A stretch of DNA of 64,000 nucleotides. Source: Panopea generosa. Taxonomy: Eukaryota; Mollusca; Bivalvia; Adapedonta; Hiatellidae. The notes under the pieces were generated by a model. It was not told where the DNA came from, made no database searches, and saw nothing but the letters and a program-made list of their open reading frames with translations. Each line of letters starts with the position of its first letter. Within the stretch, counting starts at the first letter, position 1. A program made the position numbers and the translations under genes. Shown here in pieces: positions 23,925 through 37,721 of the stretch. The DNA is taken from NCBI GenBank assembly GCA_029582155.1, contig CM055901.1, positions 4,643,374 through 4,707,373 on the forward strand, written 5' to 3'.

Positions 23925-26900
23925 CTGACTACTCTGCCGACTGTACCCTCAACACCCACCATGCCGACTACAGTACCCGCTATACCATATACACTCGTCG
24001 CGCTGACTACACTGCCAACTGTACCCTCAACACCCACCATGCCGACTACACCACCCGCTATACCATATACTCGCGTCGCGCTGACTACACTGCCGACTGT
24101 ACACTCAACACCCACCGTGCCAACTACACTACCCCCTATACAATGTACACTTGTCGTGCTGACTACATTGCCGACTGTACCCTCAACACCAACCATGCCG
24201 ACTACACTACCCGCTATACTACATACACTCGTCATGCTGACTACACTGCCGACTGTACCCTCAACACCAACCGTGCTGGCTATACTACCCGCTATACCAT
24301 ATACACTCGTCGTGCTGACTACATTGCCGACTGTACCCTCAACACCAACCATGCTGACTACACTACCCGCTATACTACATACACTCGTCATGCTGACTAC
24401 ACTGCCGACTGTACCCTCAACACTCACCGTGCCGACTACACTACCCGCTATACCATATACACTCGTCGTGCTGACTACACTGCTGACTGTACCCTCAACA
24501 CCCACCGTTCCAACTACAGTACCCCCTATACCATATACACTCGTCGTGCTGACTACTCTGCCGACTGTACCCTCAACACCCACCATGCCGACTACACTAC
24601 CCGCTGTACCATATATACTTGTCGTGCTGACTACACTGCCGACTGTACCCTCAACACCCACAGCGCCGACTACACTACCCGCTATACCATATACACTCGT
24701 CATGCTGACTACACTGCTGACTGTACCCTGAACACCCATCATGCCAACTACACTACCCCCTATACCATATACACTCGTCGTGCTGACTACTCTGCCGACT
24801 GTACCCTCAACACCCACCGTGCCGACTACTCTACCTGTTATACCATATACACTCGTCGTGCTGACTACACTGCCGACTGTACCCTCAACACCCACAGCGC
24901 CGACAACACTACCCTCTATACCATATACACTCGTCGTGCTGACTACTCTGCCGACTGTACCCTCAACACCCACCGTGCCGACTAATCTACCCGTCATACC
25001 ATATACACTCGTCATGCTGACTACACTGTCGACTGTACCCTCAACACCCACCATGCCGACTACACTACCCGCTATACCATATACACTCGATGTGCTGACT
25101 ACTCTGCCGACTGTACCCTCAACACCCACCGTGCCGACTACACTACCCGCTATACCATATACACTTGTCGTGCTGACTACACTGCCGACTGTACCCTCAA
25201 CACCCACCGTGTCGACTACAGTACCCCCTATACCATATACACTCGTTGTGCTGACTACACTGCCGACTGTACCCTCAACACCCACCATGCCGACTACACT
25301 ACCCGCTATACCATATACCCTCGTCATGCTACTACACTGCCGACTGTACCCTCAACGCCAACCGTGCCGACTACACTACCCGCTATACAATATACACTTG
25401 TCATGCTGACTACACTGCCGACTGTACCCTCAACACCCACCATGCCAACTACACTACCCCCTATACCATATACACTCGTCATGCTGACTACACTGCCGAC
25501 TGTACCCTCAACACCCACCATGCCGACTACACTACCCCCTATACAATATACACTCGTCGTGCTGACTACACTGCCGACTGTACCCTCAACACCAACCGTG
25601 CTGGCTATACTACCCGCTATACCATATACACTCCTCGTGCTGACTACACTGCCGACTGTACCCTCAACACCAACCGTGCTGGCTATACTACCCGCTATAC
25701 CATATACAATCCTCATGCTGACTACACTGCCGACTGTACCCTCAACACCCACCGTGCCGACTACAGTACCCCCTATACCATACAGACTCGTCATGATGAC
25801 TACACTGCCGACTGTACCCTCAACACCCACCGTGGCGACTACACTACCTGCTATATCATATACACTCGTCGTGCTGACTACATTGCCGACTGTACCCTCA
25901 ACACCCACCGTTCCAACTACAGTACCCCTTATACTACATACACTCGTCATGCTGACTACACTGCCGACTGTACCCTCAACACCCACCATGCCGACTACAC
26001 TACCCTCTATACCATATACACTCGTCGTGCTGACTACACTGCCGACTGTACCCTAAACACCTACCGTGCCAACTACACTATCCGCTATACAATATACACT
26101 CGTCATGCTGACTACACTGCCGACTGTACCCTCAACACCCACCGTGCCGACTACACTACCTGCTATATCATATACACTCGTCGTGCTGACTACATTGCCG
26201 ACTGTACCCTCAACACCCACCGTTCCAACTACAGTACCCCCTATACTACATACACTCGCCATGCTGACTACACTGCCGACTGTACCCTCAACACCCACCA
26301 TGCCGACTACACTACCCTCTATACCATATACACTTGTCGTGCTGACTACACTGCCGACTGTACCCTTAACACCCACCGTGCTAGCTACACTATCCCCTAT
26401 ACCATATACACTCGTCGTGCTGACTATAATGCCGACTGTACCCTCAACACCCACCGTGCCGACTACACTAACCGCTATACCATATACACTTGTCGTGCTG
26501 ACTACACTGCCGACTGTACCCTCAACACCCACCGTGTCGACTACAGTACCCCCTATACCATATACACTCGTTGTGCTGACTACACTGCCGACTGTACCCT
26601 CAACACCCACCATGCCGACTACACTACCCGCTATACCATATACCCTCGTCATGCTACTACACTGCCGACTGTACCCTCAACGCCAACCGTGCCGACTACA
26701 CTACCCGCTATACAATATACACTTGTCATGCTGACTACACTGCCGACTGTACCCTCAACACCCACCATGCCAACTACACTACCCCCTATACCATATACAC
26801 TCGTCATGCTGACTACACTGCCGACTGTACCCTCAACACCCACCATGCCGACTACACTACCCCCTATACAATATACACTCGTCGTGCTGACTACACTGCC

Positions 26901-29900
26901 GACTGTACCCTCAACACCAACCGTGCTGGCTATACTACCCGCTATACCATATACACTCCTCGTGCTGACTACACTGCCGACTGTACCCTCAACACCAACC
27001 GTGCTGGCTATACTACCCGCTATACCATATACAATCCTCATGCTTACTACACTGCCGACTGTACCCTCAACACCCACTGTGCCGACTACAGTACCCCCTA
27101 TACCATACAGACTCGTCATGATGACTACACTGCCGACTGTACCCTCAACACCCACCGTGCCGACTACACTACCTGCTATATCATATACACTCGTCGTGCT
27201 GACTACATTGCCGACTGTACCCTCAACACCCACCGTTCCAACTACAGTACCCCTTATACTACATACACTCGTCATGCTGACTACACTGCCGACTGTACCC
27301 TCAACACCCACCATGCCGACTACACTACCCTCTATACCATATACACTCGTCGTGCTGACTACACTGCCGACTGTACCCTAAACACCCACCGTGCCAACTA
27401 CACTATCCGCTATACAATATACACTCGTCATGCTGACTACACTGCCGACTATACCCTCAACACCCACCATGCCGACTACACTACCCCCTATACCATATAC
27501 ACTATTCATGCTGACTACACTGCCGACTGTACCCTCAACACCCACCATGCCGACTACACTACCCGCTATACTTCATACACTGGTCGTGCTGACTACACTG
27601 CCGACTGTACCCTCAACACCCACCATGCCGACTACAGTACCCCATATACAATATACACTCGTCGTGCTGACTACACTGCCGACTGTACCCTCAACACCAA
27701 CCGTGCTGGCTATACTACCCGCTATACCATATACACTCCTCGTGCTGACTAAACTGCCGACTGTACCCTCAACACCAACCGTGCTGGCTATACTACCCGC
27801 TATACCATATACAATCCTCGTGTTGACTACACTGCCGACTGTACCCTCAACACCAACCGTGCTGGCTATACTACCCGCTATACCATATACACTCCTCGTG
27901 CTGACTACACTGCCGACTGTACCCTCAACACCAACCGTTCTGGCTATACTACCCGCTATACCATATACAATCCTCATGCTGACTACACTGCCGACTGTAC
28001 CCTCAACACCCACTGTGCCGACTACAGTACCCCCTATACCATACAGACTCGTCATGATGACTACACTGCCGACTGTACCCTCAACACCCACCGTGCCGAC
28101 TACACTACCTGCTATATCATATACACTCGTCGTGCTGACTACATTGCCGACTGTACCCTCAACACCCACCGTTCCAACTACAGTACCCCTTATACTACAT
28201 ACACTCGTCATGCTGACTACACTGCCGACTGTACCCTCAACACCCACCATGCCGACTACACTACCCTCTATACCATATACACTCGTCGTGCTGACTACAC
28301 TGCCGACTGTACCCTAAACACCCACCGTGCCAACTACACTATCCGCTATACAATATACACTCGTCATGCTGACTACACTGCCGACTGTACCCTCAACACC
28401 CACCATGCCGACTACACTACCCCCTATACCATATACACTATTCATGCTGACTACACTGCCGACTGTACCCTCAACACCCACCATGCCGACTACACTACCC
28501 GCTATACTTCATACACTGGTCGTGCTGACTACACTGCCGACTGTACCCTCAACACCCACCATGCCGACTACAGTACCCCCTATACAATATACACTCGTCG
28601 TGCTGACTACACTGCCGACTGTACCCTCAACACCAACCGTGCTGGCTATACTACCCGCTATACCATATACACTCCTCGTGCTGACTAAACTGCCGACTGT
28701 ACCCTCAACACCAACCGTGCTGGCTATACTACCCGCTATACCATATACAATCCTCGTGTTGACTACACTGCCGACTGCACCCTCAACACTCACCGTGCCG
28801 ACTACAGTACCGCCTATACCATATAGACTCGTCGTGCTGACTACACTGCCGACTGTACCCTCAACACCCACCGTGCCGACTACACTACCTGCTATATCAT
28901 ATACACTCGTCGTGCTGACTACATTGCCGACTGTACCCTCAACACCCACCGTTCCAACTACAGTACCCCCTATACTATATACACTCGCCATGCTGACTAC
29001 ACTGCCGACTGTACCCTCAACACCCACCATGCCGACTACACTACCCTCTATACCATATACACTTGTCGTGCTGACTACACTGCCGACTGTACCCTTAACA
29101 CCCACCGTGCTAGCTACACTATCCCCTATACCATATACACTCGTCGTGCTGACTATAATGCCGACTGTACCCTCAACACCCACCGTGCCGACTACACTAC
29201 CCGCTATACCATATACACTCGTCGTGCTGACTACACTGCCGACTGTACCCTCAACACCCACCATGCCGACTACAGTACCCCCTATACCATATACACTCGT
29301 CGTGCTGACTACTCTGCCGACTGTACCCTCAACACCCATCGTGCGACTACACTACCCGCTATACCATATACACTCGTCGTGCTGACTACATTGATGACTG
29401 TGCCCTCAACACCCACCATGCCGACTACACTACCCGCTGTACCATATACACGCATCGGGCTGACTACACTGCCGACTGTACCCTCAACACCCACCGTGCC
29501 GACTACACTACCCGCTGTACCATATACACTCGTCGTGCTGACTACACTGCCGACTGTACCCTCAACACCCACCGTGCCGACTACAGTACCCCCTATACCA
29601 TATACACTCTTCGTGCTGATTACACTGCTGACTGTACCCTCAACACCCACCGTGCCGACTACATTACCCCCTATACCATATACACTCGTCGTGCTGATTA
29701 CACTGCCGACTGTACCCTCAACACCCACCGTGCCGACTACACTACCCGCTATACCATATACACTCGTCATGCTGACTATATTGCCGACTGTACCCTCAAC
29801 ACCCACTGTGCCGACTACACTACCCGCTATACCATATACACTCGTCATGCTGACTATATTGCCGACTGTACCCTCAACACCCACCATGCCAACTACACTA

Positions 29901-31095
29901 CCCGCTATACTACATACACTCGTCATGCTACACTGCCAGCTGTACCATCAACACCCATCGTGCCGATTACTCCACCCTCTATTCCATATACACTTGTTGC
30001 GCTGACTACACTGCCGACTGTACCCTCAACACCCACCTTCTCGACTACACTTCCCGCTATACTATTTACACTTGTCGCGCTGACTACACTGCCGACTGTA
30101 CCCTCAACACCCACCGTGCTGGCTACACTACCAGCTATACTATTTACACTCGTGCTGACTACACTGCCGACTGTACCCTCAACTCCGGGCGGCACGGCTA
30201 CACGACTACTATACCCACTATACTATATACACTTGTCGCCCTGACTACACTGCCGACTGTACCCGCAACACCCATCGTGCCGACTACTCTACCCGCTATA
30301 CCATATACACTCGTCGTGCTGACTACACTGCCGACTGTACCCTCAACACCCACCGTGCCGACTACACTACCCGCTATGCCATATACACTTGTCGCGCTGA
30401 CTACACTGCCGACTGTACCCTCAACACCCACTCTGCGGACTACTCTACCCGCTTTACCATATACACTCGTCATGCTGACTACACTGCCGACTGTACCCTC
30501 AACACCCACCGTGCCGACTACACTACCCGCTATACCATATACACTCGTCGCGCTAACTACACTGCCAGCTGTTCCATTAACACCCACAGCGCCGACTACA
30601 CTACCCTCTATACCATATAGACTCGTCGTGTTGACTACACTGCCAGCTGTACCATTAACACCCACACTGCCGACTACTCTACCCGCTATACAATATACAT
30701 CGTCGTGCTGACTACACTGCCGACTGTACCCTCAACACCCACCGTGCCGACTACTGTACCCGCTATACCATATACACTCGTCGTGCTGTCTACACTGCCG
30801 ACTATACCCTCAACAGCCACCTTGCCGACTACACTATCCTCTATACCAAATACACACGTTGCGATGACTACACTGCTAGCTGGCTGTACCATTAACACCC
30901 ACAGTGCCGACTACACTACCCTCTATACCATATAGATTCGTCAATCTGACTACACTGCTGACTATCTTCAACACCCACCGTGCCGACTACACTACCCGCT
31001 ATACCATATACACTTGTCGCGGTAACTACACTGCTGGCTGTACCCTGATCACCGACCGTTCCGACTACACTACCGGCTATATCCTCTACATCCAA
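23925..31095 (+). repeat. 78-bp satellite-like array, about 92 copies, with higher-order repeats
   Basis: Unit: gccgactacactacccgcta, taccatatacactcgtcgtg, ctgactacactgccgactgt, accctcaacacccaccgt (78 bp). It is richer in G+C than its surroundings. Long-range duplications are visible. A rare unit with a 1-base deletion (catgctactacactgcc) recurs at 25321 and 26646, exactly 1325 bp apart (17 units minus one). A block starting at 27391 recurs at 28327, 936 bp or 12 units later. Edge copies are more diverged. Frames are open on both strands (for example PTTLPAIPYTLVVLTTLPTV in + and VGVEGTVGSVVSTTSVYGI in -), as expected from a unit lacking stops. Confidence 0.97.
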
Positions 31096-31359
31096 CGTTA
31101 CTACCATATTGATGAACTTTACCATTTCAGCTTTCCACTGTGCATATCCTCTTTAAGCACCATACCTCATACAAACTCAACTACGTGTACATATATTTTC
31201 TTTATTGAAATGGTTAAAGAACGTTACCTCTGAGAAACCAATATTTGTAGATATTTGAAATTTGTTTTGATTCTTCTTCACATTTTAAAACAATTAGATA
31301 CTGAAAACTGATTGCAATATGTTTTATCTTAACAGATACCTTTTACTTTGCTGTTGTAG

Positions 31360-31947
31360 GTTCATAAAGACCGAATTCACAAATGATTATAATGATCACC
31401 CAGATCATCATTACTTTGACAAACATAGCGTGAGATCTTGCGATTGGCAAGCCATGGTAAAGGACATTTGCAATAAGTACAGCGTGCCTGACATAGGCTG
31501 TGAGCACCTCATCAGCTGTAGTGTGCAAACGAGTATGTTTGCACTGGGCGTTCCGCTATCTTCGCTTGACAATTGCCAAGACACTCAAACACCAGAACAA
31601 TCAACCGACTTTGGCTTGACACACGGCCTAGGGAAACGTCATAATTCTCGTCTGGCACCAAATATCGCTCTCCAAAACATAGATTCAGAGACATTGGCTA
31701 AGTCAAAGAGCCTTCGTAACATCCATGTTGGCCGTTCAGTCAACATATCTGTACATGGCAATGGGCATTCACATGGTTGTCATACTGGCTGGCAGTCACT
31801 TAGTGCCGATGACCAACCTGACCTCCAGGCACCTAGTTCAGACCATGGTCCTGAAGCGCCTTCGTCACAAAACAACCAAAGGACGAACGAGCCATCAGTA
31901 TCATTCGATGACCCACACCTATCACATTGGTGCCGAAAGTTCAGTCG
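31360..31947 (+). CDS. Candidate secreted cysteine-rich precursor, exon 2
   Basis: It starts after the acceptor ttgctgttgtag and joins exon 1 in frame. It encodes residues 70-265 plus two bases of 266. Cysteines are at 97, 107, 117, 123, 142, 210 and 261, making nine with exon 1. A Gly-Lys-Arg at 161-163 (FGLTHGLGKR) is a classical prohormone cleavage and C-terminal amidation signal. The part before it is cysteine-rich and the part after is hydrophilic, with HGNGHSHGCHTGW and a P/S/Q-rich stretch. The exon ends at the donor gtatgt (31948), phase 2. I do not recognise the family. A peptide-hormone-like or cytokine-like precursor is inference from signal peptide, basic sites and cysteines. Composition differs clearly from the low-complexity arrays around it. 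Confidence 0.62.
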
Positions 31948-32564
31948 GTATGTATATCAATTATTCGTATATATTTATACATCACCATCATTGTGTGATG
32001 TAGTCTTTTTGTTCATTGTATATTGTTCATTAACACCTAAAATAGATAATACAAATTTCTATTGTGTTTGATGTTTCTATATCTACGTTTATTATTTTAC
32101 ATTCTTGTTGTAAAGTTGTACGATATTTATATACATGTAGTTTTTTTCATGTTTTTAATTCTTAGTTTTATAATAACACTGAAAATCGAACAGTATAAAT
32201 ATCAAATTTAACAACAAACTAGTACATGTAAAATTTAACAACGCAAATCTTAGTTTGAACAATAGAGTTATACACTTTTGCAATGTTTGGCCTGCTGTAT
32301 TCTAGTGTTAGTTTTCTTATATTGAAAGCGTAACACACATATTCTCCAATTTTTCAAATAATTTTCTTACTCTTTATCATATTTTATTCTGAAATATTTT
32401 TGACTGTTCCAAAATAAGCTATTTAAGTAGGTACTCTAACGCTATGTCTTTGGTAAAATAGTAAAAAAACCCAGATTCAATGACATTTATGGAATACAAT
32501 TTGCATCACATATTTTCTCTACATTATTAGCTCTTCTAAATTCAATTTCTAAGTAACAACATAA

Positions 32565-34235
32565 CAAAACGCCACACATCAATATGATATCCATGTTTTT
32601 GCTGTTTAAGCCTCACATATCAGTACATCAACCACGTCTTTGGCCATAACATAACGTCACACATCCATATGATAATCATGGTTTTCGCTGTAAAAGCCTC
32701 ACAAATATGTGCATAAACCACGCCTTTAGCTAACACAACGTGTTACACCATATGTAGTCCCAATCTGATCACCTCGGCATTTATGCTACGCAATAGACTG
32801 TATGTAATCCATTTTTTCACTATAAAAGCCACACGAATCAATCAGTATATAAACCTCGTCTTTTGCCATAACAACGTCACACATCAATTTGTAATCCACG
32901 TTTTTCACTATAAAAGCCTCATAAAGCAATATATAATCCTCGTCTTTGGTCATAACAATGTCACACATCCATATGTAATCCATGTTGTTCACTAAAAAGC
33001 TTCAGAAAGCAGTATATAAACCTCGTCTTTTGCCATAACAACGCCACACACCATTATGTAATCCATGTTTTTCACTATTAAAGCCTCAACAAGCAATATA
33101 TAAACCTCGTCTTTTGCCATAACAATGTCACACATCCATATGTGATCCAGGTTTTTCACTATAAGAGCCTCACAAAGCAATATATATACCTCCTCTTTTA
33201 TCATAACAATGTCACTTATCTATATGAAATCCAAGTTTTTCACTATAAAAGCCTCACAAAGCAGTATATAAACATCGTCTTTGGCCATAACATCGTCACA
33301 CATCAATATGTAATCCATGTTTTTAACTATAAAAGCCTCACAAAGCAGTATATAAACCTCGTCTTTGGCCATAACATCGTCACACATCCATATGAAATCC
33401 ATGTTTTTAACTATAAAAGCCTCCCAAAGCAGTATATAAACCTCGTCTATGGCCATAACAACGCAAACATCCATATGTTATCCATGTTTTTCACTATAAA
33501 AGCCTCGCAAAGCAGTATATAAACCTCGTATTTGGCCATAACAATGTCACATATCCATATGAAATCCATGTTTTTCACTATAAAAGCTTCACAAAGCAGT
33601 ATACAAACCTCGTCTTTTGCCATTACAATGTCACACATCCATATTTAACCAATGTTTTTCACTATAAAAGCCTCACAAAGTATTATAAAATCCTCGTCTT
33701 TGGCCATTACAATGTCAAACATCATTATGTAATCTAGGTTTTTCACTTTAAAAGCCTCACAAAGCAGTATATAAACCTCGTCTTTGGCCATTACAATGTC
33801 ACACAACAATATGTAATCAATGTTTTTCACTATAAAATCCTCCCTCATAGAGCAATAAATAAACCTCGTCTTTGGCCATAACAATGTCACACATCAATAT
33901 TTAATCTATGTTTTTCACTATAAAAGCCTCACAAGCAGTATATAAACCTCGTCTTTTGCCATTACAATGTCACACATCAATATTTTATCCATGTTTTTCA
34001 CTATAAAAGAATCACAAAGCAGTATATAAACTTCATATTTGGCTTTAACAATGTCACACAACCATATGTAATCCATGTTTTTCACTATCAAAGCCTCACA
34101 AAGCAGTATATAAACCTCATCTTTGGCTTTAACAATGTCACACAACCATATGTAAGTCATGTTTATACTATTAAATGCTCAAAACACAGTGTATAAACTT
34201 CGTCTATTGCCGTAGCAACGTGCAACGTCAATATC
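32565..34235. repeat. 84-bp tandem repeat, about 20 copies
   Basis: Unit: cactataaaagcctcacaaa, gcagtatataaacctcgtct, ttggccataacaatgtcaca, catccatatgtaatccatgt, tttt. Both ends are diverged. Each unit contains two TATA-box-like strings (TATAAAAG and TATATAAAC). The minus strand has open frames (AFIVKNMDYIWMCDIVMAKD) because 84 is divisible by three. Confidence 0.96.
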
Positions 34236-34734
34236 AAACATTAATATACCTTTTATAGCATGTGATCGTGATTGACCTATGACTCTTTGTATCAGATAAA
34301 TAGTAATATAATCCAAACCATCCGCCACTACATAACCACGTATAGGTAGAAGTTATATAGATCATCCATTAAATTCCGGAATATCATTTAGTGCTCACGT
34401 TGCATTTTCATTTCTTTCGCGTTTTCTGTATATTTCAGAAATATAAAAAGAAAATACCACTTTAGCGAGTATGCATTCGTTCGGAGATCAGCTTACTGGA
34501 TATTTGACGTATACAGCGCGGCTAAAAGATTTCACCTCCCAAAATCTTACGCCCATGGTCTTGTGGGTTGTGGTATGAACTATGCACTTTCTGCAATGAA
34601 TGCATCCAGAATGCAAACACATTATTATAAATTGACGTGGCAATAAAGATAAAGGATTTGCATTAAGCATGTAATTTTTTTGTCTAAATGTACATGTAAA
34701 CATATATAAATTGAATTTGCAAAAGATGAATCTA
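34236..34734. other. Spacer between arrays, no feature
   Basis: Unique AT-rich sequence between the 84-bp and 54-bp arrays; nothing supported. Confidence 0.4.
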
Positions 34735-37015
34735 TACTTACGATAAAGTATGTAAACCACGTATTGACAATACATAAACTATTACCTATCTTCTCCTACA
34801 GTTTTGTGGTAAACCATGCATGGAAAATGTATGTCTCTGGTTATATATTAAGGATTTAGTAAATCATGTATTGAAAATATATTAACTTTTATATATACTT
34901 ACGATTTAGTAGATACAGTATACATGTATATTGAAATTGAAAAGACTGTTATCAATATGGACAATTTAGTAGGCGAACCATGTCTTGATAATCAATGGAC
35001 TGTTATCTGTACTAACGATTGTGTTGGTAAACCATGTCTTGATAATCCATGGACTGTTATCTGTACTAAAGATTGTATTGGTAAACCATGTCTTGATAAT
35101 CCATGTACTGTTATCTGTACTAACGATTGTGTTGGTAAACCATGTCTTGATAATCCATGGACTGTTATCTGTACTAACGATTGTGTTGGTAAACCATGTC
35201 TTGATAATCCATGGACTGTTATCTGTACTAAAGATTGTATTGGTAAACCATGTCTTGATACTTCATGGACTGTTATCTGTACTGACGGTTGTGTTGGTAA
35301 ACCATGTCTTGATAATCCATTGACAGTTATCTACACTTACGATTGTGTTGGTAAACCATGTCTTGCTAATCCAAGATCTGTTATATGTACTTACGACTGT
35401 GTTGGTAAACCAATGTCTTGATAATTCAAGGAATGCTATCTGTACTGACGGCTGTGTTGGTAAACCATGTCTTGATAATCTATATACTGTTATGTGCACT
35501 TACGATTTTGTTAGTAAACCATGTCTTGATAACCCAAGATCTGTTATATGTACTTACGACGGTGTTGGTAAACCAATGTCTTGATAATTCAAGGAATGTT
35601 ATCTGTACTGACGGTTGTGTTGGTAAACCATGTCTTGATAATCCATTGACAGTTATCTACACTTACGATTTTGTTGGTAAACCATGTCTTGATATTCCAA
35701 GATCTGTTATATGTACTTACGACTGTGTTGGTAAACCAATGTCTTGATAATTCAAGGAATGTTATCTGTACTGACGGTTGTGTTGGTAAACCATGTCTTG
35801 ATAATCCATATACTGTTATCTGCACTTACGATTTTGTTGGTAAACCATGTCTTGATATTTCATGGACAGTTATCTGTACCTAATTGTGTTTGTAAACCAT
35901 GTCCTGATAATCCAAGGACTGTTATCTGTACTTACGATTGTGTTGGTAAACCATGTCTTGATATTCCAAGGACTGTTATCTGTAATTACGATTGTGTTGG
36001 TAAAACATGTTTTGATATTCCATGGACTGTGTTCTGTACTAACGATTGTGTTGGTAAACCATGTCTTGATATTCCATAGACTGTTATCTGTACTTACGAT
36101 TGTGTTGGTAAAACATGTTTTGATATTCCATGGACTGTGTTCTGTACTAACGATTGTGTTGGTAAACGATGACTTGATATTTCATCGACTGTTATCTGTA
36201 CTTACAATTGTGCTGGTAAACCATGTCTTGATATTCCAAGGACTGTTATCTGCACTTAAGACTTTGTTGATAAACCATGTCTTGATAATCCATGGATAGT
36301 TATCTGAACTTACGATTGTGTCGGTAAACCATGTCTTGTTATTCCAAGGAGTGTTATCTGTACTGTTGATTAACTTGATAAACCATGTCTTGATATTCCA
36401 TGGACTGTTATCTGTATTTACGATTGTGTTGGTAAACCATGTCTTGATATTACAAGGACAGTTATCTGTACTTACAATTATTTTGGTAAACTATGTTTTG
36501 ATAACCAATGGACTGTTATCTGTACTTAAGATTGTGTTTATAACCATGTCTTGATATTCCATTGACTGTTATCTGTAAGTATGGTTGTGTTGGTAAACCA
36601 TGTCTTGATAATCAATAGACGTTATTTGTACTTACGATTGTGTTGGTAAACCATGTCTTGATATTCCATAGTCTGTTAACTATACTTACAATTGTGTTGG
36701 TAAACCATATCTTGATATTCCATGGACTGTTATCTGTTATTACGATTGTGTTGGTAAACCATGTCTTGATATTCAATGAACTGTTATCTGAACTTATGAC
36801 TGAGTTTGTTAACCATGTGTTGATATTCCACGGACAGTTATCTGTACTTACAATTGTGTTGGTAAAACATGTCTTGATATTCCATGGACAGTTATCTGTA
36901 CTAACGATTGTGTCGGCAAACCATGTCTTGATATTCCATGGACAGTTATCTGTACTTACGATTGTGTTGGTGCACGATGTCTTGATATTCCATGGACTGT
37001 TTATCTATTCTGAGT
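34735..37015 (+). repeat. 54-bp tandem repeat, about 42 copies
   Basis: Unit: gattgtgttggtaaaccatg, tcttgataatccatggactg, ttatctgtacttac. The left edge (34735-34970) is strongly diverged and the middle is clean. A frame rich in Cys (CVGKPCLDNPWTVICTND) is open for 165 codons and then breaks by indels. On the minus strand each full unit carries the donor-like string cGTAAGTac. Confidence 0.96.
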
Positions 37016-37310
37016 TCAAGAAGTTTTGGACTCTTTTTGAAAAGACAATTTTCGAAAACAGCAGATGAAAGCGAAAAGCATGTATGCTTTGAGTAACATT
37101 TATTTCATCGAATTCCATAAAACACATCGAGATTTACGACATAGCAAATGCGTGTAAACACATAAACCGTCACACACTCATCGATCAAAAGTACAGATTT
37201 TGTCAGTATCGGGTATGACCCCCGTTGGCGGATATACAGCTTACGCATCATGATCTTATTATCATATCACTGTTATTAAATCCCTTTGTTGTACGAGTTC
37301 CATACAGCAG

Positions 37311-37341
37311 GACAACGCAGTGCTCAACGCTGGACGTATAA
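37311..37341 (+). CDS. Possible terminal coding exon of the secreted precursor
   Basis: After the acceptor catacagcag at 37310, one base completes the split Arg codon. The frame then reads TTQCSTLDV and stops at 37339-37341. This would add a tenth cysteine (270), giving an even number, and a total of 275 residues. An alternative longer frame here (61 codons from 37311 in phase 0) does not match the phase-2 donor at 31948. Without transcript data this exon is only a suggestion; another, unseen exon could follow exon 2 instead. Confidence 0.3.
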
Positions 37342-37721
37342 CACAGACAATTGCCAGCCATGCCACCGTTAGAGGATTCGACGTCTACCAGTTAAATCCA
37401 GTTTATAGCACAACTGGAAGCTGCACTTCTCCAAAGATGGAATCTCATACTACAAAGGGATATAAAGACAGTGATAAGATACATGCGATCACGGTGATTT
37501 AGCTGTATAGCCGCCAACGAGCATACTGTTGCTAACAGACTACGACAGACAGCATACCATCACATAACATCGTCTGGACTCTGGTCAGTATAGTTAAAAA
37601 GGGATGTAGTCTTCATTTCCTTTTTTGTAAACTGGGTTTAACACCCTTTTCAATCCAATACAAATTATAAAAAGCAACAGTTTTACTTGCGGAGGGACTC
37701 AATTCACAATTAATCGGAATC
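37342..37721. other. Possible 3'UTR or intergenic
   Basis: Follows the suggested terminal exon. No clear polyadenylation signal close by; nothing else recognised. Confidence 0.25.

Larger units (their letters stand above)
21870..31359 (+). other. Intron 1 of the candidate precursor gene, mostly minisatellite
   Basis: 9490 bp between donor gtaagt and acceptor ttgctgttgtag. It holds the 48-bp and 78-bp arrays, which occupy most of its length. Repeat-free parts are about 21870-22585, about 23640-23925 and the last 180 bp. Confidence 0.6.
31948..37310 (+). other. Intron 2 of the candidate precursor gene, mostly minisatellite
   Basis: Runs from donor gtatgt to acceptor catacagcag. It contains the 84-bp and 54-bp arrays. 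The assignment depends on exon 3 being real. Confidence 0.35.

Noticed and set aside
23879-31095. Very long open frames on both strands over the 78-bp array, up to 482 codons
   Set aside because: A stop-free unit divisible by three keeps frames open mechanically; both strands are open at once, no start or splice support exists, and indels break each frame.
34924-35421. 165-codon Cys-rich repeat frame
   Set aside because: Looks like a cysteine-rich secreted repeat protein, but the frame collapses through indels in the same array, there is no signal peptide and the start lies in degenerate repeat.
37311-37502. 61-codon frame after the acceptor at 37310
   Set aside because: Its phase does not fit the phase-2 donor at 31948; the shorter frame with TTQCSTLDV does.
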